This document shows, one piece after another, positions 18,598 to 27,554 of a stretch of 64,000 bases of DNA; within the stretch, counting starts at the first letter, position 1, and each line of letters starts with the position of its first letter. The position numbers and the translations under genes are program-made. Under the pieces are notes generated by a model. The model did no database searches, was not told where the DNA came from, and worked only from the letters and a program-made list of their open reading frames with translations. The stretch is from Bacteroidota bacterium (GTDB lineage: Bacteria > Bacteroidota > Bacteroidia > Flavobacteriales_D > Crocinitomicaceae): NCBI GenBank assembly GCA_016192075.1, contig JACPUU010000002.1, positions 248,001-312,000 on the forward strand. The letters run 5' to 3'.

Positions 18598-19953
18598 TTA
18601 ATTTTTTCGTAAATCAAATTTGTCAAGTTCAACAATCAGTGAGTCAATAAAATTGGTCACACTGGTATAGTTCAGCACATTTGGATCCAGTTTAACAAAG
18701 GGGTATTCTGCATTACTTTTCTTAACCAGCCGGTTAATTTCGTTCTTAATCGCTGCCGTGTTCAACACCCGGCCGGCGTCAACCAGTTTTACCGGTGCCC
18801 CAAATTTTTCATAGTATTCATGATTCATTACATGCATGGCCAGGTTCAGCATATCTGAAACCGGGTAAACCATTCCATAGTTGAAAAAAGCATAACTGGT
18901 CATATAACTGTATATGGCTTCAACAATTTGCGGATAGTTGTTGTCACGATACCAGCCCACTTTATTGCGTTCGTCAAACATCATGTCCATAACCGTTTTG
19001 TGCGCTGCCGGGTTAGCAATGGCAAATGTGCATTTCACGTTATAGAGTCCGGCAAGTACTTTTTCTTTTGGCCAGTTGGCAATTTTGTCAAACTCAGCCA
19101 TAATATTTTTGTTCTTTTCAGTGGTGGTAAGGTTGTCTTTGGCAAAGAACATTTGCTGAATTTTTTCAAGTGAGTCAGTTAATGTTCCCTGCGGAGCAAT
19201 CAGGTAGTCAATTTTGTAAGACAGGTTCAGTAGTATAAATGCAATTCCGCCGGCCATAAAAGCCGGATCATGTTTGGCAATTTCAGTTTTGGTATCATTG
19301 ATCCAGCTTACCAGGGCCTGGTATTTCACTTCTTTGTCATGGTCTGACAAGGCTATGATCTGGTCCGTATCAATGGTTTTGAGAGACGCAAATTCTGCTG
19401 CCAGCAAATCGTCCTGCTGATCGGCTTTTTTAGCCAGTTCTTTTAATGCCGCGTAGAGTTTGTTGGGAGATGCATCAATGGCATTTGAACTGAATTTCAT
19501 AACCAGCACATTGTCTTTCAGTGCAAATTTGGAATAAAGCAGCGTATAGTTAATGGCCATTAATTTGCGCATTACCGGTATGCTTGGGTTATCCATTTGA
19601 ATAATGGGTGACTCTGCCCATATTTTAGAAGCGGTTGCCTTGCCCCGTACTACTTTTGAACCCTGCAGCAATTCAAAATCAATGCTGTCACTGCCCCGGG
19701 TAATTTTAACGTTGTTGGCCTCTTCATCACGTATATAGTTCAGAAAAGCTTCAAATGAATCCAGGTAAGCCTTTTCTTTAAACTTGCTCACAGAGGTGTT
19801 CCAGAATTCAATTTGTTTCTTGTTTTTGTTGCAGTCGGTATAACGCCCGAATTTTACTTCTTTGGAAGAACCATTGCCTGCATTTGCCGTTGCGGCCGGA
19901 GTAGTGACAGAAGATTCGTCACCGTTCCCGAATATTTTTTTTAAGAATGACAT
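18598..19953 (-). CDS. YbjN-like/type III chaperone-like domain protein, partner of the protease
   Basis: The 451-residue soluble protein has no signal peptide. The N-terminus MSFLKKIFGNGDES is followed by a low-complexity Ala/Thr/Gly linker. Residues about 40-200 look like a YbjN-type fold: FWNTSVSKFKEKAYLDSFEAFLNYIRD, DNPSIPVMRKLMAINYTLLYSKFALKDNVLVMKFS, PNKLYAALKELAKKADQQDDLLAAEF. The LM..NYTL...F.L..N.L and LL-terminal helix parallel the end of the adjacent protease (LLRENYTLESLTFSVDRQNIVL ... LFKKADHYDHLL). The C-terminal half (about 210-450) is helical and unrecognised. The gene is first of a two-gene operon with the protease. Confidence 0.75.
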   Translation of the reverse strand: MSFLKKIFGNGDESSVTTPAATANAGNGSSKEVKFGRYTDCNKNKKQIEFWNTSVSKFKEKAYLDSFEAFLNYIRDEEANNVKITRGSDSIDFELLQGSKVVRGKATASKIWAESPIIQMDNPSIPVMRKLMAINYTLLYSKFALKDNVLVMKFSSNAIDASPNKLYAALKELAKKADQQDDLLAAEFASLKTIDTDQIIALSDHDKEVKYQALVSWINDTKTEIAKHDPAFMAGGIAFILLNLSYKIDYLIAPQGTLTDSLEKIQQMFFAKDNLTTTEKNKNIMAEFDKIANWPKEKVLAGLYNVKCTFAIANPAAHKTVMDMMFDERNKVGWYRDNNYPQIVEAIYSYMTSYAFFNYGMVYPVSDMLNLAMHVMNHEYYEKFGAPVKLVDAGRVLNTAAIKNEINRLVKKSNAEYPFVKLDPNVLNYTSVTNFIDSLIVELDKFDLRKN

Positions 19954-20091
19954 AGGTCTTTAAATGTTTTTCAGGTCCAAATTAATGAATTGTTCTATAA
20001 ATTGATAGTATCGTACGACAAATTAAGTGTATATTTCTACTAAATCGTTTGTACGGTTTGTTTCAAAAGTTTTGCACGTTGTTTGATTAGC

Positions 20092-20099
20092 TATATTTG
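20092..20099 (+). promoter_or_regulatory. TAnnTTTG promoter of the propeller-SpoIIE gene
   Basis: TATATTTG matches the Bacteroidota -7 element. A TTG at 20072-20074 lies 17 bases upstream as -33 element. The ATG at 20107 is only seven bases after the element, so the transcript should be leaderless or nearly so. Confidence 0.55.
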
Positions 20100-20106
20100 T
20101 TTAGAT

Positions 20107-23100
20107 ATGTTTCGGCAAATTTTCTTATCCCTTTTTCTGGTTTTTCCGGCGTTTGGAATGTCGCAGCAGTTTAATTTTAAAAAGTACGGACTGGAAGAAG
20201 GGCTGCCGCGTGTAGGGGTTTATGATATGCATCAGGACCACAGAGGCTTTCTCTGGATTGGAACAGAGGGCGGCGGAGTCTGTATTTTTGATGGCATTAA
20301 ATTTCATTCCTATACACGCCGCAACGGTTTGCCCTCCGATAATGTGCGCATCATTTTTCAGGATTCAGATAAAACCATTTGGCTGGCTACCGATGAAGGT
20401 ATTTGTTATTTTGACGGTGCCGTTTTTAACCGGGTAGCCCTGCAGGATACAGCAACCGATACCCGTATCAGGGCTATTAGTCAGGATGCTTCTGGCCGGC
20501 TTTGGGTGGGCACTGATCAGGGCTTGAGTTTTATTGATGTAAAGGCAAAAAAACTGGATACCCAATTTGCAGTTGAGCAGAATTTTACAGACAGCACAGT
20601 GCGTACCTTATTCTGGTATGAGAATCAAATGCTGGTAGGTACTGATTCGGGCCTCTATACTTTTAACCAGTCAAAATTGGTCCCGCACACCATTCAGCCA
20701 AAACTATCGTCATACCGCATTCTGGAACTGTTTGCCGATGTTGACGGCGCCCTGTGGATTGGAACGGCAAATGGTGTAAATAAAATTGATACAGCCGGTG
20801 TTCAGCAGTGGACAACCGCCGAGGGCCTGGTGAATAATCGGGTCCGGTCAATTGAGCAAGATCAGTACGGCACTATCTGGCTGGGAACTTCACGCGGCAT
20901 AAGTCTTTTTAACGGGGACTATTTTACAACCCTGACACCGCAAAACGGGCTGACCAACGAACGTGTGCGGTGCATTATGAAAGACAGTTTCAAAAACATG
21001 TGGGTGGGCACGTTCTATGGCGGTATCATGCGTTTTAATTACAAAGATTTTATTGGTTTTACAACCACTGAAGGGTTGGGCAGTAATCAGATTCAGAGCA
21101 TTTGTGAAGATGAGTATGGGGATGTGCTGGTTGGCACCAGTTCAGGATTTACAACCCTGGAGGTAATTGATAATAAACTCTACAATTATTCCACCGTCAA
21201 ATTATCAGATAACTACCTGACCAATTCCATAAAAGCGGTTTATTATGATAAGAACGGGTACACCTGGCTTGGAAATGCACACGGCATAACTATTTTAAAG
21301 GGAGAGTATAAAAAAGAAATTGTATTCCGGTCACTTGATCCTGAAGAGGCCAATGTTGGGGTAAAGGTTCTCTGCGGTTTTAATGACAAAATATGGGTCG
21401 GTACTACCCAGGGGCTGTTTCAGATTGGTGTGGTGGGTGACTATGATAGTTTTGAAATTGTCAATCTGTCTGACAATAACAAGCTGGCCGGTAAAGAAGT
21501 TTCGTGCATTACGCCGGATAGTATGGGAAGAATCTGGATTGGTTTTTCAGACGGTAAAATAAGTGTGTATGAAAAGGCGCATCTAATTACACCCGTTGTT
21601 CCCAAAAGTCTGGAAATGGTTTTGTCTATTGCCGTTGATACGCTTGGCAATCTTTGGATAGGAACAAACGGGAATGGACTTTTTGCAGGCACCTACAACG
21701 CGGCAAACCGGTCACTTGATTTGAAAAATTTTTCAACGCATGAACAGCTGACATCCAATTATATTTATTCCATTTTACTCACAAAAGACAGAATCTGGCT
21801 GGGACATGAAAGAGGGCTTGATGTGCTGGTTGGTACCATTGATTCAATTACCAGCATTCTGCGCTGCGGCGTTGAAACCGGGTTTAAGGGACTCCAGAAT
21901 TATCCCAATTCAGCATTGCATGACAGCAACGGCAATATCTGGTTTGGAACCATAAACGGGCTTTACCGGTTAAATGCAAAAGAAGAAAGCCGTTTTCTGG
22001 AAGGTACCCCGTCAATCATTTACCTCACCGGTCTGAAAATAAATACGCAGCATGAAAACTGGAAAGAGTCAGCCTGGTGTGATACCACCTGGGGAGATTA
22101 TAATTTACCGGTTAACCTGAATTTACCGTATAACAAAAACAATCTTGACTTTGAATTCATAGGCCTCAATTATACAGCGCCTGAAAAAATCCGTTACAGT
22201 TGGAAACTGGATGGCTTTGATGAAGATTGGAGTGCCCCGGCAAGTGAAAATCATGTATCGTACACCAATTTACCGCCGGGCATATACACTTTCAGGGTAC
22301 GTGCATCAGACGAACTTGGCATTATTCAACCCAATGAGCAAACACTCACATTTATTATTCTTAAACCGTATTGGGAAACCTGGTGGTTCCGCATACTGGT
22401 TGCCATTGTATTGCTGCTGACCGGTATTTTTGTTACACGTTGGAGAACCAGGCAGCTTAGGCTGAATCAGAAAAAACTCGAAACCATTATAGAGCAGCGT
22501 ACAGCTGAAGTAAAAAGTCAGAATGAAATGCTGGAGGAAAAAAATAAAGAGATTACCGATTCCATTTTTTATTCGCGCCGCATTCAACGATCCGTTTTAC
22601 CGGCCAAAGAAAAAGTAGCAAAATTGCTGGCAAACTATTTTATTTTCTTCAGGCCAAAAGACATTGTATCAGGTGATTTTTACTGGGCTGAAAAATCGCT
22701 TGATAAAACAAAGACATTTTTTGCTGTTGCAGACTGTACCGGTCACGGCGTTCCGGGTGCTATGGTTTCATTGATTGGTACCCGTGCCCTGACCAGTGCG
22801 CTGCGTGAATCGGGTATTACCAGGGCGTCAGAAATTCTGGACAATGTGAATGAATCCATGATAGAGTCGTTTACAGACACCGCAACCGGAACGGTTATAA
22901 AAGACGGTATGGACATTGCACTTTGCTCTGTAGATTATTCAACCCCGGGCCAGGTTGCATTTCAGTATGCCGGTGCACAAAATTCCTGCTGGATTGTGAG
23001 GGCAGAGCAAGATGCCGATATACAGGTAAATGGTGCAAGGCTTGAACCTAACCTGGTAGCTCACGGGTATAAATTATTTGAAATCAAGGCAGACAAACAA

Positions 23101-23376
23101 CCCATTGGTTATTTTGAAACGCGCGTTCTTTTCAGAAACAATGATGTTGTACTGAAAACGGGTGACCGCATTTATTTATACAGTGATGGTTTTGCTGATC
23201 AGTTTGGCGGTGAAAAGGGAAAAAAATTCAAATATAAAACGCTGAAAGAACTGATATTGTCAATTCAGAATCAACCAATCAATCAGCATTATGAAGCAGT
23301 GCGTAATGCCTTCTATGATTGGAAACGGGAGTTCGAACAAATTGATGATGTTTGCGTAATGGGCGTTGAGGTTTAA
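20107..23376 (+). CDS. Double-propeller sensor with Y_Y_Y domain and SpoIIE/PP2C phosphatase output
   Basis: I chose the ATG at 20107, which opens a clear signal peptide MFRQIFLSLFLVFPAFGMSQQ; an upstream in-frame start at 20083 overlaps the promoter. The periplasmic part contains 14 Reg_prop repeats of the form DxxGxLWIGTxxGL, enough for two seven-bladed propellers, then a Y_Y_Y domain (RYSWKLDGFDEDWS, LPPGIYTFRVRASD). A single transmembrane helix lies at about 757-777. A coiled-coil linker (EMLEEKNKEITDSIFYSRRIQRSVLP) leads to the SpoIIE phosphatase with metal ligands in SGDFYW, DCTGHGVPGA, DGMDIAL and DDVCVMG. It should dephosphorylate a Ser/Thr-phosphorylated partner, probably an anti-sigma-antagonist-like protein, on periplasmic stimulus. 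Its stop codon overlaps that of the convergent patatin gene. Confidence 0.92.
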   Translation: MFRQIFLSLFLVFPAFGMSQQFNFKKYGLEEGLPRVGVYDMHQDHRGFLWIGTEGGGVCIFDGIKFHSYTRRNGLPSDNVRIIFQDSDKTIWLATDEGICYFDGAVFNRVALQDTATDTRIRAISQDASGRLWVGTDQGLSFIDVKAKKLDTQFAVEQNFTDSTVRTLFWYENQMLVGTDSGLYTFNQSKLVPHTIQPKLSSYRILELFADVDGALWIGTANGVNKIDTAGVQQWTTAEGLVNNRVRSIEQDQYGTIWLGTSRGISLFNGDYFTTLTPQNGLTNERVRCIMKDSFKNMWVGTFYGGIMRFNYKDFIGFTTTEGLGSNQIQSICEDEYGDVLVGTSSGFTTLEVIDNKLYNYSTVKLSDNYLTNSIKAVYYDKNGYTWLGNAHGITILKGEYKKEIVFRSLDPEEANVGVKVLCGFNDKIWVGTTQGLFQIGVVGDYDSFEIVNLSDNNKLAGKEVSCITPDSMGRIWIGFSDGKISVYEKAHLITPVVPKSLEMVLSIAVDTLGNLWIGTNGNGLFAGTYNAANRSLDLKNFSTHEQLTSNYIYSILLTKDRIWLGHERGLDVLVGTIDSITSILRCGVETGFKGLQNYPNSALHDSNGNIWFGTINGLYRLNAKEESRFLEGTPSIIYLTGLKINTQHENWKESAWCDTTWGDYNLPVNLNLPYNKNNLDFEFIGLNYTAPEKIRYSWKLDGFDEDWSAPASENHVSYTNLPPGIYTFRVRASDELGIIQPNEQTLTFIILKPYWETWWFRILVAIVLLLTGIFVTRWRTRQLRLNQKKLETIIEQRTAEVKSQNEMLEEKNKEITDSIFYSRRIQRSVLPAKEKVAKLLANYFIFFRPKDIVSGDFYWAEKSLDKTKTFFAVADCTGHGVPGAMVSLIGTRALTSALRESGITRASEILDNVNESMIESFTDTATGTVIKDGMDIALCSVDYSTPGQVAFQYAGAQNSCWIVRAEQDADIQVNGARLEPNLVAHGYKLFEIKADKQPIGYFETRVLFRNNDVVLKTGDRIYLYSDGFADQFGGEKGKKFKYKTLKELILSIQNQPINQHYEAVRNAFYDWKREFEQIDDVCVMGVEV

Positions 23377-24185
23377 GCCGTCAGTAACTGAATCAGCTGA
23401 TCTACTTTACTTTTTTTACGCTGAAGGTAATTCTCAGTATCTTTCTTAAGCCCGAAAATATTTTTTAAGCGGGTATCCTGCATGCTGTCAGCCGCCTCTT
23501 CCAGCGTAGGGTTAAACCGGAAATAATGAAACCCCGTTTTTTGACTCAGGTTTTCACATTCAACATGTGTTGCCTTTACCTGAATTTCAGTTTCGTCTAT
23601 TTCACGTAAAATACCGGTGCCCAGGCTAAGCAATATCAGATCTGCATTTTGATTTTCGTTTTCAACGGCAATTGCCGCCGGATTTTTAGCTTTAATAAAA
23701 CCATCTACATAATAATGATCCCTTATTTTCACCGGGTCAAACATACCCGGTACAGCGCACGTTGCTTTGAGCGCATCAGCCAGGGTCACATTGTTTTTCA
23801 GGTTAAAAATTTCAGTTTCATAAGCCGGTAGCCTGCATGTAACTACATGAAGGTTGGGCAAGCGCTCAAAACTGAATTCATCAAAATTTTCATCGAGTAT
23901 TTTATGAAGTGCCCTCGCAGGATTTGAATTTCCAAGCGGGTTGGCTGATGAGGCCGATCTGAATTCATAAATATCCAGCACATTTTGAATGGCCTGTGTA
24001 AAATCAGGTTCGTCCTGAATCAGTAAACCGGCGGCAATCAACGCTCCTGTTGATGTGCCATACCAGCTACCTGTCAAATCAGGTAAAGGTTTTTTAAGCT
24101 GACTTTGAATGGCGCGCAAAACTACCAGTGGTATAATTCCCCTGATTCCGCCGCCGTCAATAGATATGATAAGTCGTTTAGCCAA
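23373..24185 (-). CDS. Patatin-like phospholipase
   Basis: The 270-residue cytosolic protein opens with the oxyanion-hole motif DGGGIRGIIPL (residues 10-20). The nucleophile elbow GTSTG has Ser45, and the catalytic Asp is Asp161 in the DG dyad (YVDGFI). This Ser-Asp dyad defines patatin-type lipid acyl hydrolases, which release fatty acids from phospholipids. The motif set and size match the CapV-like and general bacterial patatin groups, but no cyclase (CD-NTase) gene or other CBASS component is adjacent, so a defence role is not supported. Its stop codon TAA is shared as TTAA with the converging SpoIIE gene. It is followed two bases later by the M23 gene's stop on the same strand, so those two genes form an operon. 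Confidence 0.92.
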   Translation of the reverse strand: MAKRLIISIDGGGIRGIIPLVVLRAIQSQLKKPLPDLTGSWYGTSTGALIAAGLLIQDEPDFTQAIQNVLDIYEFRSASSANPLGNSNPARALHKILDENFDEFSFERLPNLHVVTCRLPAYETEIFNLKNNVTLADALKATCAVPGMFDPVKIRDHYYVDGFIKAKNPAAIAVENENQNADLILLSLGTGILREIDETEIQVKATHVECENLSQKTGFHYFRFNPTLEEAADSMQDTRLKNIFGLKKDTENYLQRKKSKVDQLIQLLTA

Positions 24186-24187
24186 AA

Positions 24188-25165
24188 TCAGCGCACTTTC
24201 AATACCTGGCCAATGTGAATGATATCGGTTGATTTTATACCGTTCAGCTGGCAGAGTTTTGTAACCGTGGTGCCATACTGCACTGCAATTTTAGAAAGGG
24301 TATCGCCGCTTCTGACCTTGTGCGTTTTTGCTGCTGTGCCAGAACTGCTGGTTGTGTTGGCAGTGCCACCGCCGGTTCCAACAGTTGCCGGTGCGTCATC
24401 TACCCGGGCAGTTGAACGGTATCCGCCGTCAACAAAAACACCTTTGTGTACAAGCAAATTGTCATGAACCTCTTTGTATTTAAAATTAAAAATCAGTTCA
24501 GGATCAATGGGTACGTCGTAAAAACGCACTTCAAAATGAAGGTGGGCACCGTATGAATGGCCGGTGTTTCCCCCCAAACCAATCGGGTCACCTGCTTTTA
24601 TTTCCTGGTTAGGCCCAACAAGTACTTTAGAGCAGTGTGCATAATAGGTTTCAAGACCATTGTAATGCCGTATAATAATCAGGTTACCAAAACCATTTTC
24701 GTGATACATGGCATAGCGTACTTTGCCGTCAAAAGCGGCACGAATGGTGTCACCTTCTTCAAGGTCAAGGTCAACACCGTTGTGATTTCTGCCATGGCGG
24801 TAACCAAAACCGGATGTTATTCTGCCATCAAACGGAATGCAGAAATTCTGATGTGCTGAATCCAGCACACACATCCAGATTGTATCACGCATGGCTCCAA
24901 CATCATTTTGGTTGCAGGTAATGGTTACATCTGTTTTCCATTTTTGAAGATACCCGTAGCTGGTGTCATTTGCAATGTATTCATGCAGGGATGTATTCAT
25001 GATTCCGTCAAAAAACATGTCTTCCAGGTAAGTCCAGGAACGGTCAGGGTATAGCAGCACAGTTCCGTGATCGGTGTAGAAAGTGTCTATCGGGGTATAT
25101 AAACTCTGGGCCTCAAGTCTTGTCAGACTAAGAATGGCAAATGCAGCTACCAGGAATCGATTCAT
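24188..25165 (-). CDS. M23-family murein endopeptidase with C-terminal LysM
   Basis: The 325-residue secreted protein has a signal peptide ending LEAQ. The M23/lysostaphin-type domain (about 110-225) has all zinc and catalytic residues: His128 and Asp132 in HNGVDLD, His177 in YYAHCS, and His208/His210 in GAHLHFEV. A Thr/Gly/Ser-rich linker (about 250-280) leads to one LysM domain (281-325, THKVRSGDTLSKIAVQYGTT) that binds peptidoglycan. It is expected to cut stem-peptide cross-links during cell-wall growth or remodelling. It precedes the patatin gene by two bases and is probably co-transcribed with it. Confidence 0.94.
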   Translation of the reverse strand: MNRFLVAAFAILSLTRLEAQSLYTPIDTFYTDHGTVLLYPDRSWTYLEDMFFDGIMNTSLHEYIANDTSYGYLQKWKTDVTITCNQNDVGAMRDTIWMCVLDSAHQNFCIPFDGRITSGFGYRHGRNHNGVDLDLEEGDTIRAAFDGKVRYAMYHENGFGNLIIIRHYNGLETYYAHCSKVLVGPNQEIKAGDPIGLGGNTGHSYGAHLHFEVRFYDVPIDPELIFNFKYKEVHDNLLVHKGVFVDGGYRSTARVDDAPATVGTGGGTANTTSSSGTAAKTHKVRSGDTLSKIAVQYGTTVTKLCQLNGIKSTDIIHIGQVLKVR

Positions 25166-25329
25166 TGTTATGCAGACTTAATTTTTTAAGACTGCCTAAG
25201 ATAGAGCATTTCTCCCGGTAATTCCGGCCAGTGTGTGGGTTTAATGCTGTTAAAAAATGTTACTACATTGATTTTCAATGTTTTAAAATGATAATTTTTG
25301 AAATTAGCGCACAATTGTAAAAAAGAGCG

Positions 25330-25337
25330 TACCTTTG
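25330..25337 (+). promoter_or_regulatory. TAnnTTTG promoter of the DEAD-box helicase gene
   Basis: TACCTTTG is an exact match to the -7 consensus. A TTG with the usual spacing is not obvious. Transcription from about 25342 would give a 5' leader of roughly 124 nt. Confidence 0.5.
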
Positions 25338-25341
25338 CACC

Positions 25342-25465
25342 ACAATTCACCGTAAGAGAAAGGTGAATCGACTTCGGTCTTGATAATAATTCATGTCGCG
25401 TAAATTGGAGAATTTAGTTAACGGATTAGGATCAGGAGAGGCGAATTTTAACTAAATAAGACATA
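25342..25465 (+). promoter_or_regulatory. Structured 5' leader of the DEAD-box helicase mRNA
   Basis: The leader contains a 7-bp stem ATTCACC (25345-25351) with GGTGAAT (25362-25368). Directly after it is GAC-UUCG-GUC (25370-25379), a UUCG tetraloop with flanking ATC/GAT pairing. The remainder is AT-rich and ends in a purine-rich stretch near the start codon. Long structured leaders before DEAD-box helicase genes are known cold-responsive or autoregulatory elements in other bacteria; the assignment here is inference. Confidence 0.45.
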
Positions 25466-27499
25466 ATGACATTTCAAGAACTTGGTCTGAAGAAAGAGAT
25501 TCTTTCAGCCATAGAAAAAATTGGATTTGTAAATCCAACACCCATTCAACAACAAGCTATTCCGTATTTATTAGAGCAACAAGGTGACCTTGTAGGTCTT
25601 GCTTCTACCGGTACCGGAAAAACAGCCGCTTTTGGTTTACCCATGTTAAACCTGATTGATGCTGATTCAAGAGCCACACAGGGCCTGGTACTTTGTCCAA
25701 CACGTGAACTTTGTATTCAAATCACCAACGATCTTCAGAATTATTCTGAATTTATGAGTGGTATTAATGTAGTACCGGTTTATGGGGGTACAGACATCGT
25801 CAAACAAATCCGCCAGATTGAAAGAGGTGCCCAAATTGTAGTTGCAACACCGGGCCGTTTGATTGATTTAATTGAGCGTAAAAAAGTAAAACTGCAAACC
25901 ATTCAGTACGTTGTTTTGGATGAAGCAGATGAAATGCTCAACATGGGCTTTAAAGAAGACATTGATCAGATTCTGACACAAACACCAGAAGAAAAAAGTG
26001 TCTGGTTATTTTCAGCCACCATGCCCCGTGAAGTAGCAAGCATTGCTAAAAATTACATGGAGCAGCCGTTTGAAATTACCGTAGGTGGTAAAAACGAAGG
26101 CAATAAAAACATTGAGCATGATTATTATGTGGTGCGTGAACGTGATCGGTATGATGCTCTGAAACGTATCATCGATTTTAACCCTGATATTTACGGTTTG
26201 ATTTTCTGCAGAACCCGTATGGAAACAGGTAAAGTAGCCGATAAATTAATGGCCGAAGGGTATAATGCTGAACCACTGCACGGTGACCTTTCACAGGCAC
26301 AGCGTGACCGCGTTATGGATAAATTCCGCCAGCGCACACTTCAGATTCTGGTAGCTACTGATGTGGCCGCAAGAGGTATTGATGTAACAGACATCACACA
26401 CGTTATTCATTACAACCTGCCTGAAGATGTGGAAAACTACACACACCGGAGCGGACGTACTGCCCGTGCCGGTAAAAAAGGAATCTCTATTGCTTTGGTG
26501 AATACCAAAGAAATGTACAAGATCAAAGCCATTGAACGTATCATTAAATCAAACTTCAGCACGCGTTCTATTCCGTCACCTGACCAGATTTGTGAAATCC
26601 GCCTGATGCACATGGTTAACAAAGTAGCAGAGGCACCAGTTGATGCAAACAGAATGAACAAATACATGCCGGCCGTAATGGAAAAGCTGGATCAGTTTTC
26701 AAAAGAAGAATTGGTACAGCGTTTTGTTTCAGGTGAATTCAATAAATTATTGGATTATTACAACGGCGCCGCGCATGATTTGAATGCAGATGGTAAATCA
26801 GACCGCAATTCAGACCGCGGAAGAAGAGAGGATCGCAATTCAGATTCGGGCTCTTTCCAGAAAGGCCGTCGTGAATCAAACAGCAGAAACGATGAAAATT
26901 TCCAGCGCTTTTTTGTAAACCTGGGCCGCAAAGACGGCTTTAATCAGGGAGCACTTTTACGCATGGTTTGTGACAATACCGGTATGGATAAATCAGGTAT
27001 TGGTAAAATTGACATCATGAATAATTTTTCATTTTTTGATGCTGAGAAATCACAGACAGAAACCATTCTTGCCAAATTATCAGGCACTGATTTTGAAGGA
27101 AAAACCATGTCGGTTGAACAAACCAGTAAAGGGGATACCCGTGGTGCTGGTGAGAGCAAAGGCGGTGGAAGCCGTGATTTTGGTTCACGCAGAAATGACC
27201 GGTTCAATGACCGTAAACCCAAAAAAGAATTTGGATCTTACAGAGACCGTGACGATAAACCAAAAAAAGAATTTGGAGCAAAACGTGAGTTCGGGGCAAA
27301 ACGTGAATTTGGTTCAAAACGCACCAGTGATCGTTTTGACGACAGACCCAAAAAAGAATTTGGCGCAAAAAAAAGCACCAGCCTTGACGATAAACCGAAA
27401 AGAGAATACGGCGGATTTAAAAAAGAAGATGGCGGCGCATTTAAATCTCCCCGCAGATCAAGCTCTTCATCCGAAAGACCACGCGTAAAAAGAAAATAA
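25466..27499 (+). CDS. DEAD-box RNA helicase with DbpA-like RNA-binding domain and basic repeat tail
   Basis: The 677-residue enzyme unwinds RNA in ribosome assembly or mRNA decay, typically at low temperature. Motifs in order: Q motif PTPIQQQAIPY, motif I ASTGTGKT (about 48-55), GG and TPGR, motif II DEAD, motif III SAT, motif V ATDVAARGIDV, motif VI HRSGRTARAG. After residue 430 comes an Arg/Asp/Ser-rich linker. A DbpA-type RRM (about 470-550, FFVNLGRKDGFNQGALLRMV, IGKIDIMNNFSFF) follows. The disordered cationic tail is built from repeats of KPKKEFG/AKREFG. The domain order matches the DeaD/CshA group of Bacteroidota. It has its own structured leader, and an 18-bp palindrome separates it from typA. 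Confidence 0.95.
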   Translation: MTFQELGLKKEILSAIEKIGFVNPTPIQQQAIPYLLEQQGDLVGLASTGTGKTAAFGLPMLNLIDADSRATQGLVLCPTRELCIQITNDLQNYSEFMSGINVVPVYGGTDIVKQIRQIERGAQIVVATPGRLIDLIERKKVKLQTIQYVVLDEADEMLNMGFKEDIDQILTQTPEEKSVWLFSATMPREVASIAKNYMEQPFEITVGGKNEGNKNIEHDYYVVRERDRYDALKRIIDFNPDIYGLIFCRTRMETGKVADKLMAEGYNAEPLHGDLSQAQRDRVMDKFRQRTLQILVATDVAARGIDVTDITHVIHYNLPEDVENYTHRSGRTARAGKKGISIALVNTKEMYKIKAIERIIKSNFSTRSIPSPDQICEIRLMHMVNKVAEAPVDANRMNKYMPAVMEKLDQFSKEELVQRFVSGEFNKLLDYYNGAAHDLNADGKSDRNSDRGRREDRNSDSGSFQKGRRESNSRNDENFQRFFVNLGRKDGFNQGALLRMVCDNTGMDKSGIGKIDIMNNFSFFDAEKSQTETILAKLSGTDFEGKTMSVEQTSKGDTRGAGESKGGGSRDFGSRRNDRFNDRKPKKEFGSYRDRDDKPKKEFGAKREFGAKREFGSKRTSDRFDDRPKKEFGAKKSTSLDDKPKREYGGFKKEDGGAFKSPRRSSSSSERPRVKRK

Positions 27500-27505
27500 A
27501 GTAGC

Positions 27506-27523
27506 GGCCGATCGCGATCGGCC
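27506..27523. repeat. Perfect 18-bp palindrome between helicase and typA genes
   Basis: GGCCGATCGCGATCGGCC starts six bases after the helicase stop codon and ends 31 bases before the typA start. It is GC-rich in an otherwise moderate-GC region and has no T tract. It could be a weak terminator, an RNA-stability hairpin or a protein-binding site. Confidence 0.6.
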
Positions 27524-27554
27524 CAACAAATCAATAACAGCATAATTTACAAAA

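Noticed and set aside
23373-24185. Patatin as CapV effector of a CBASS defence system
   Set aside because: No CD-NTase or accessory CBASS gene is adjacent; the neighbours are an M23 protease and a SpoIIE sensor.
27506-27523. Palindrome as a HIP1 (GCGATCGC) site
   Set aside because: Contains CGATCGCGATCG but not the exact HIP1 octamer, and HIP1 is a cyanobacterial feature.
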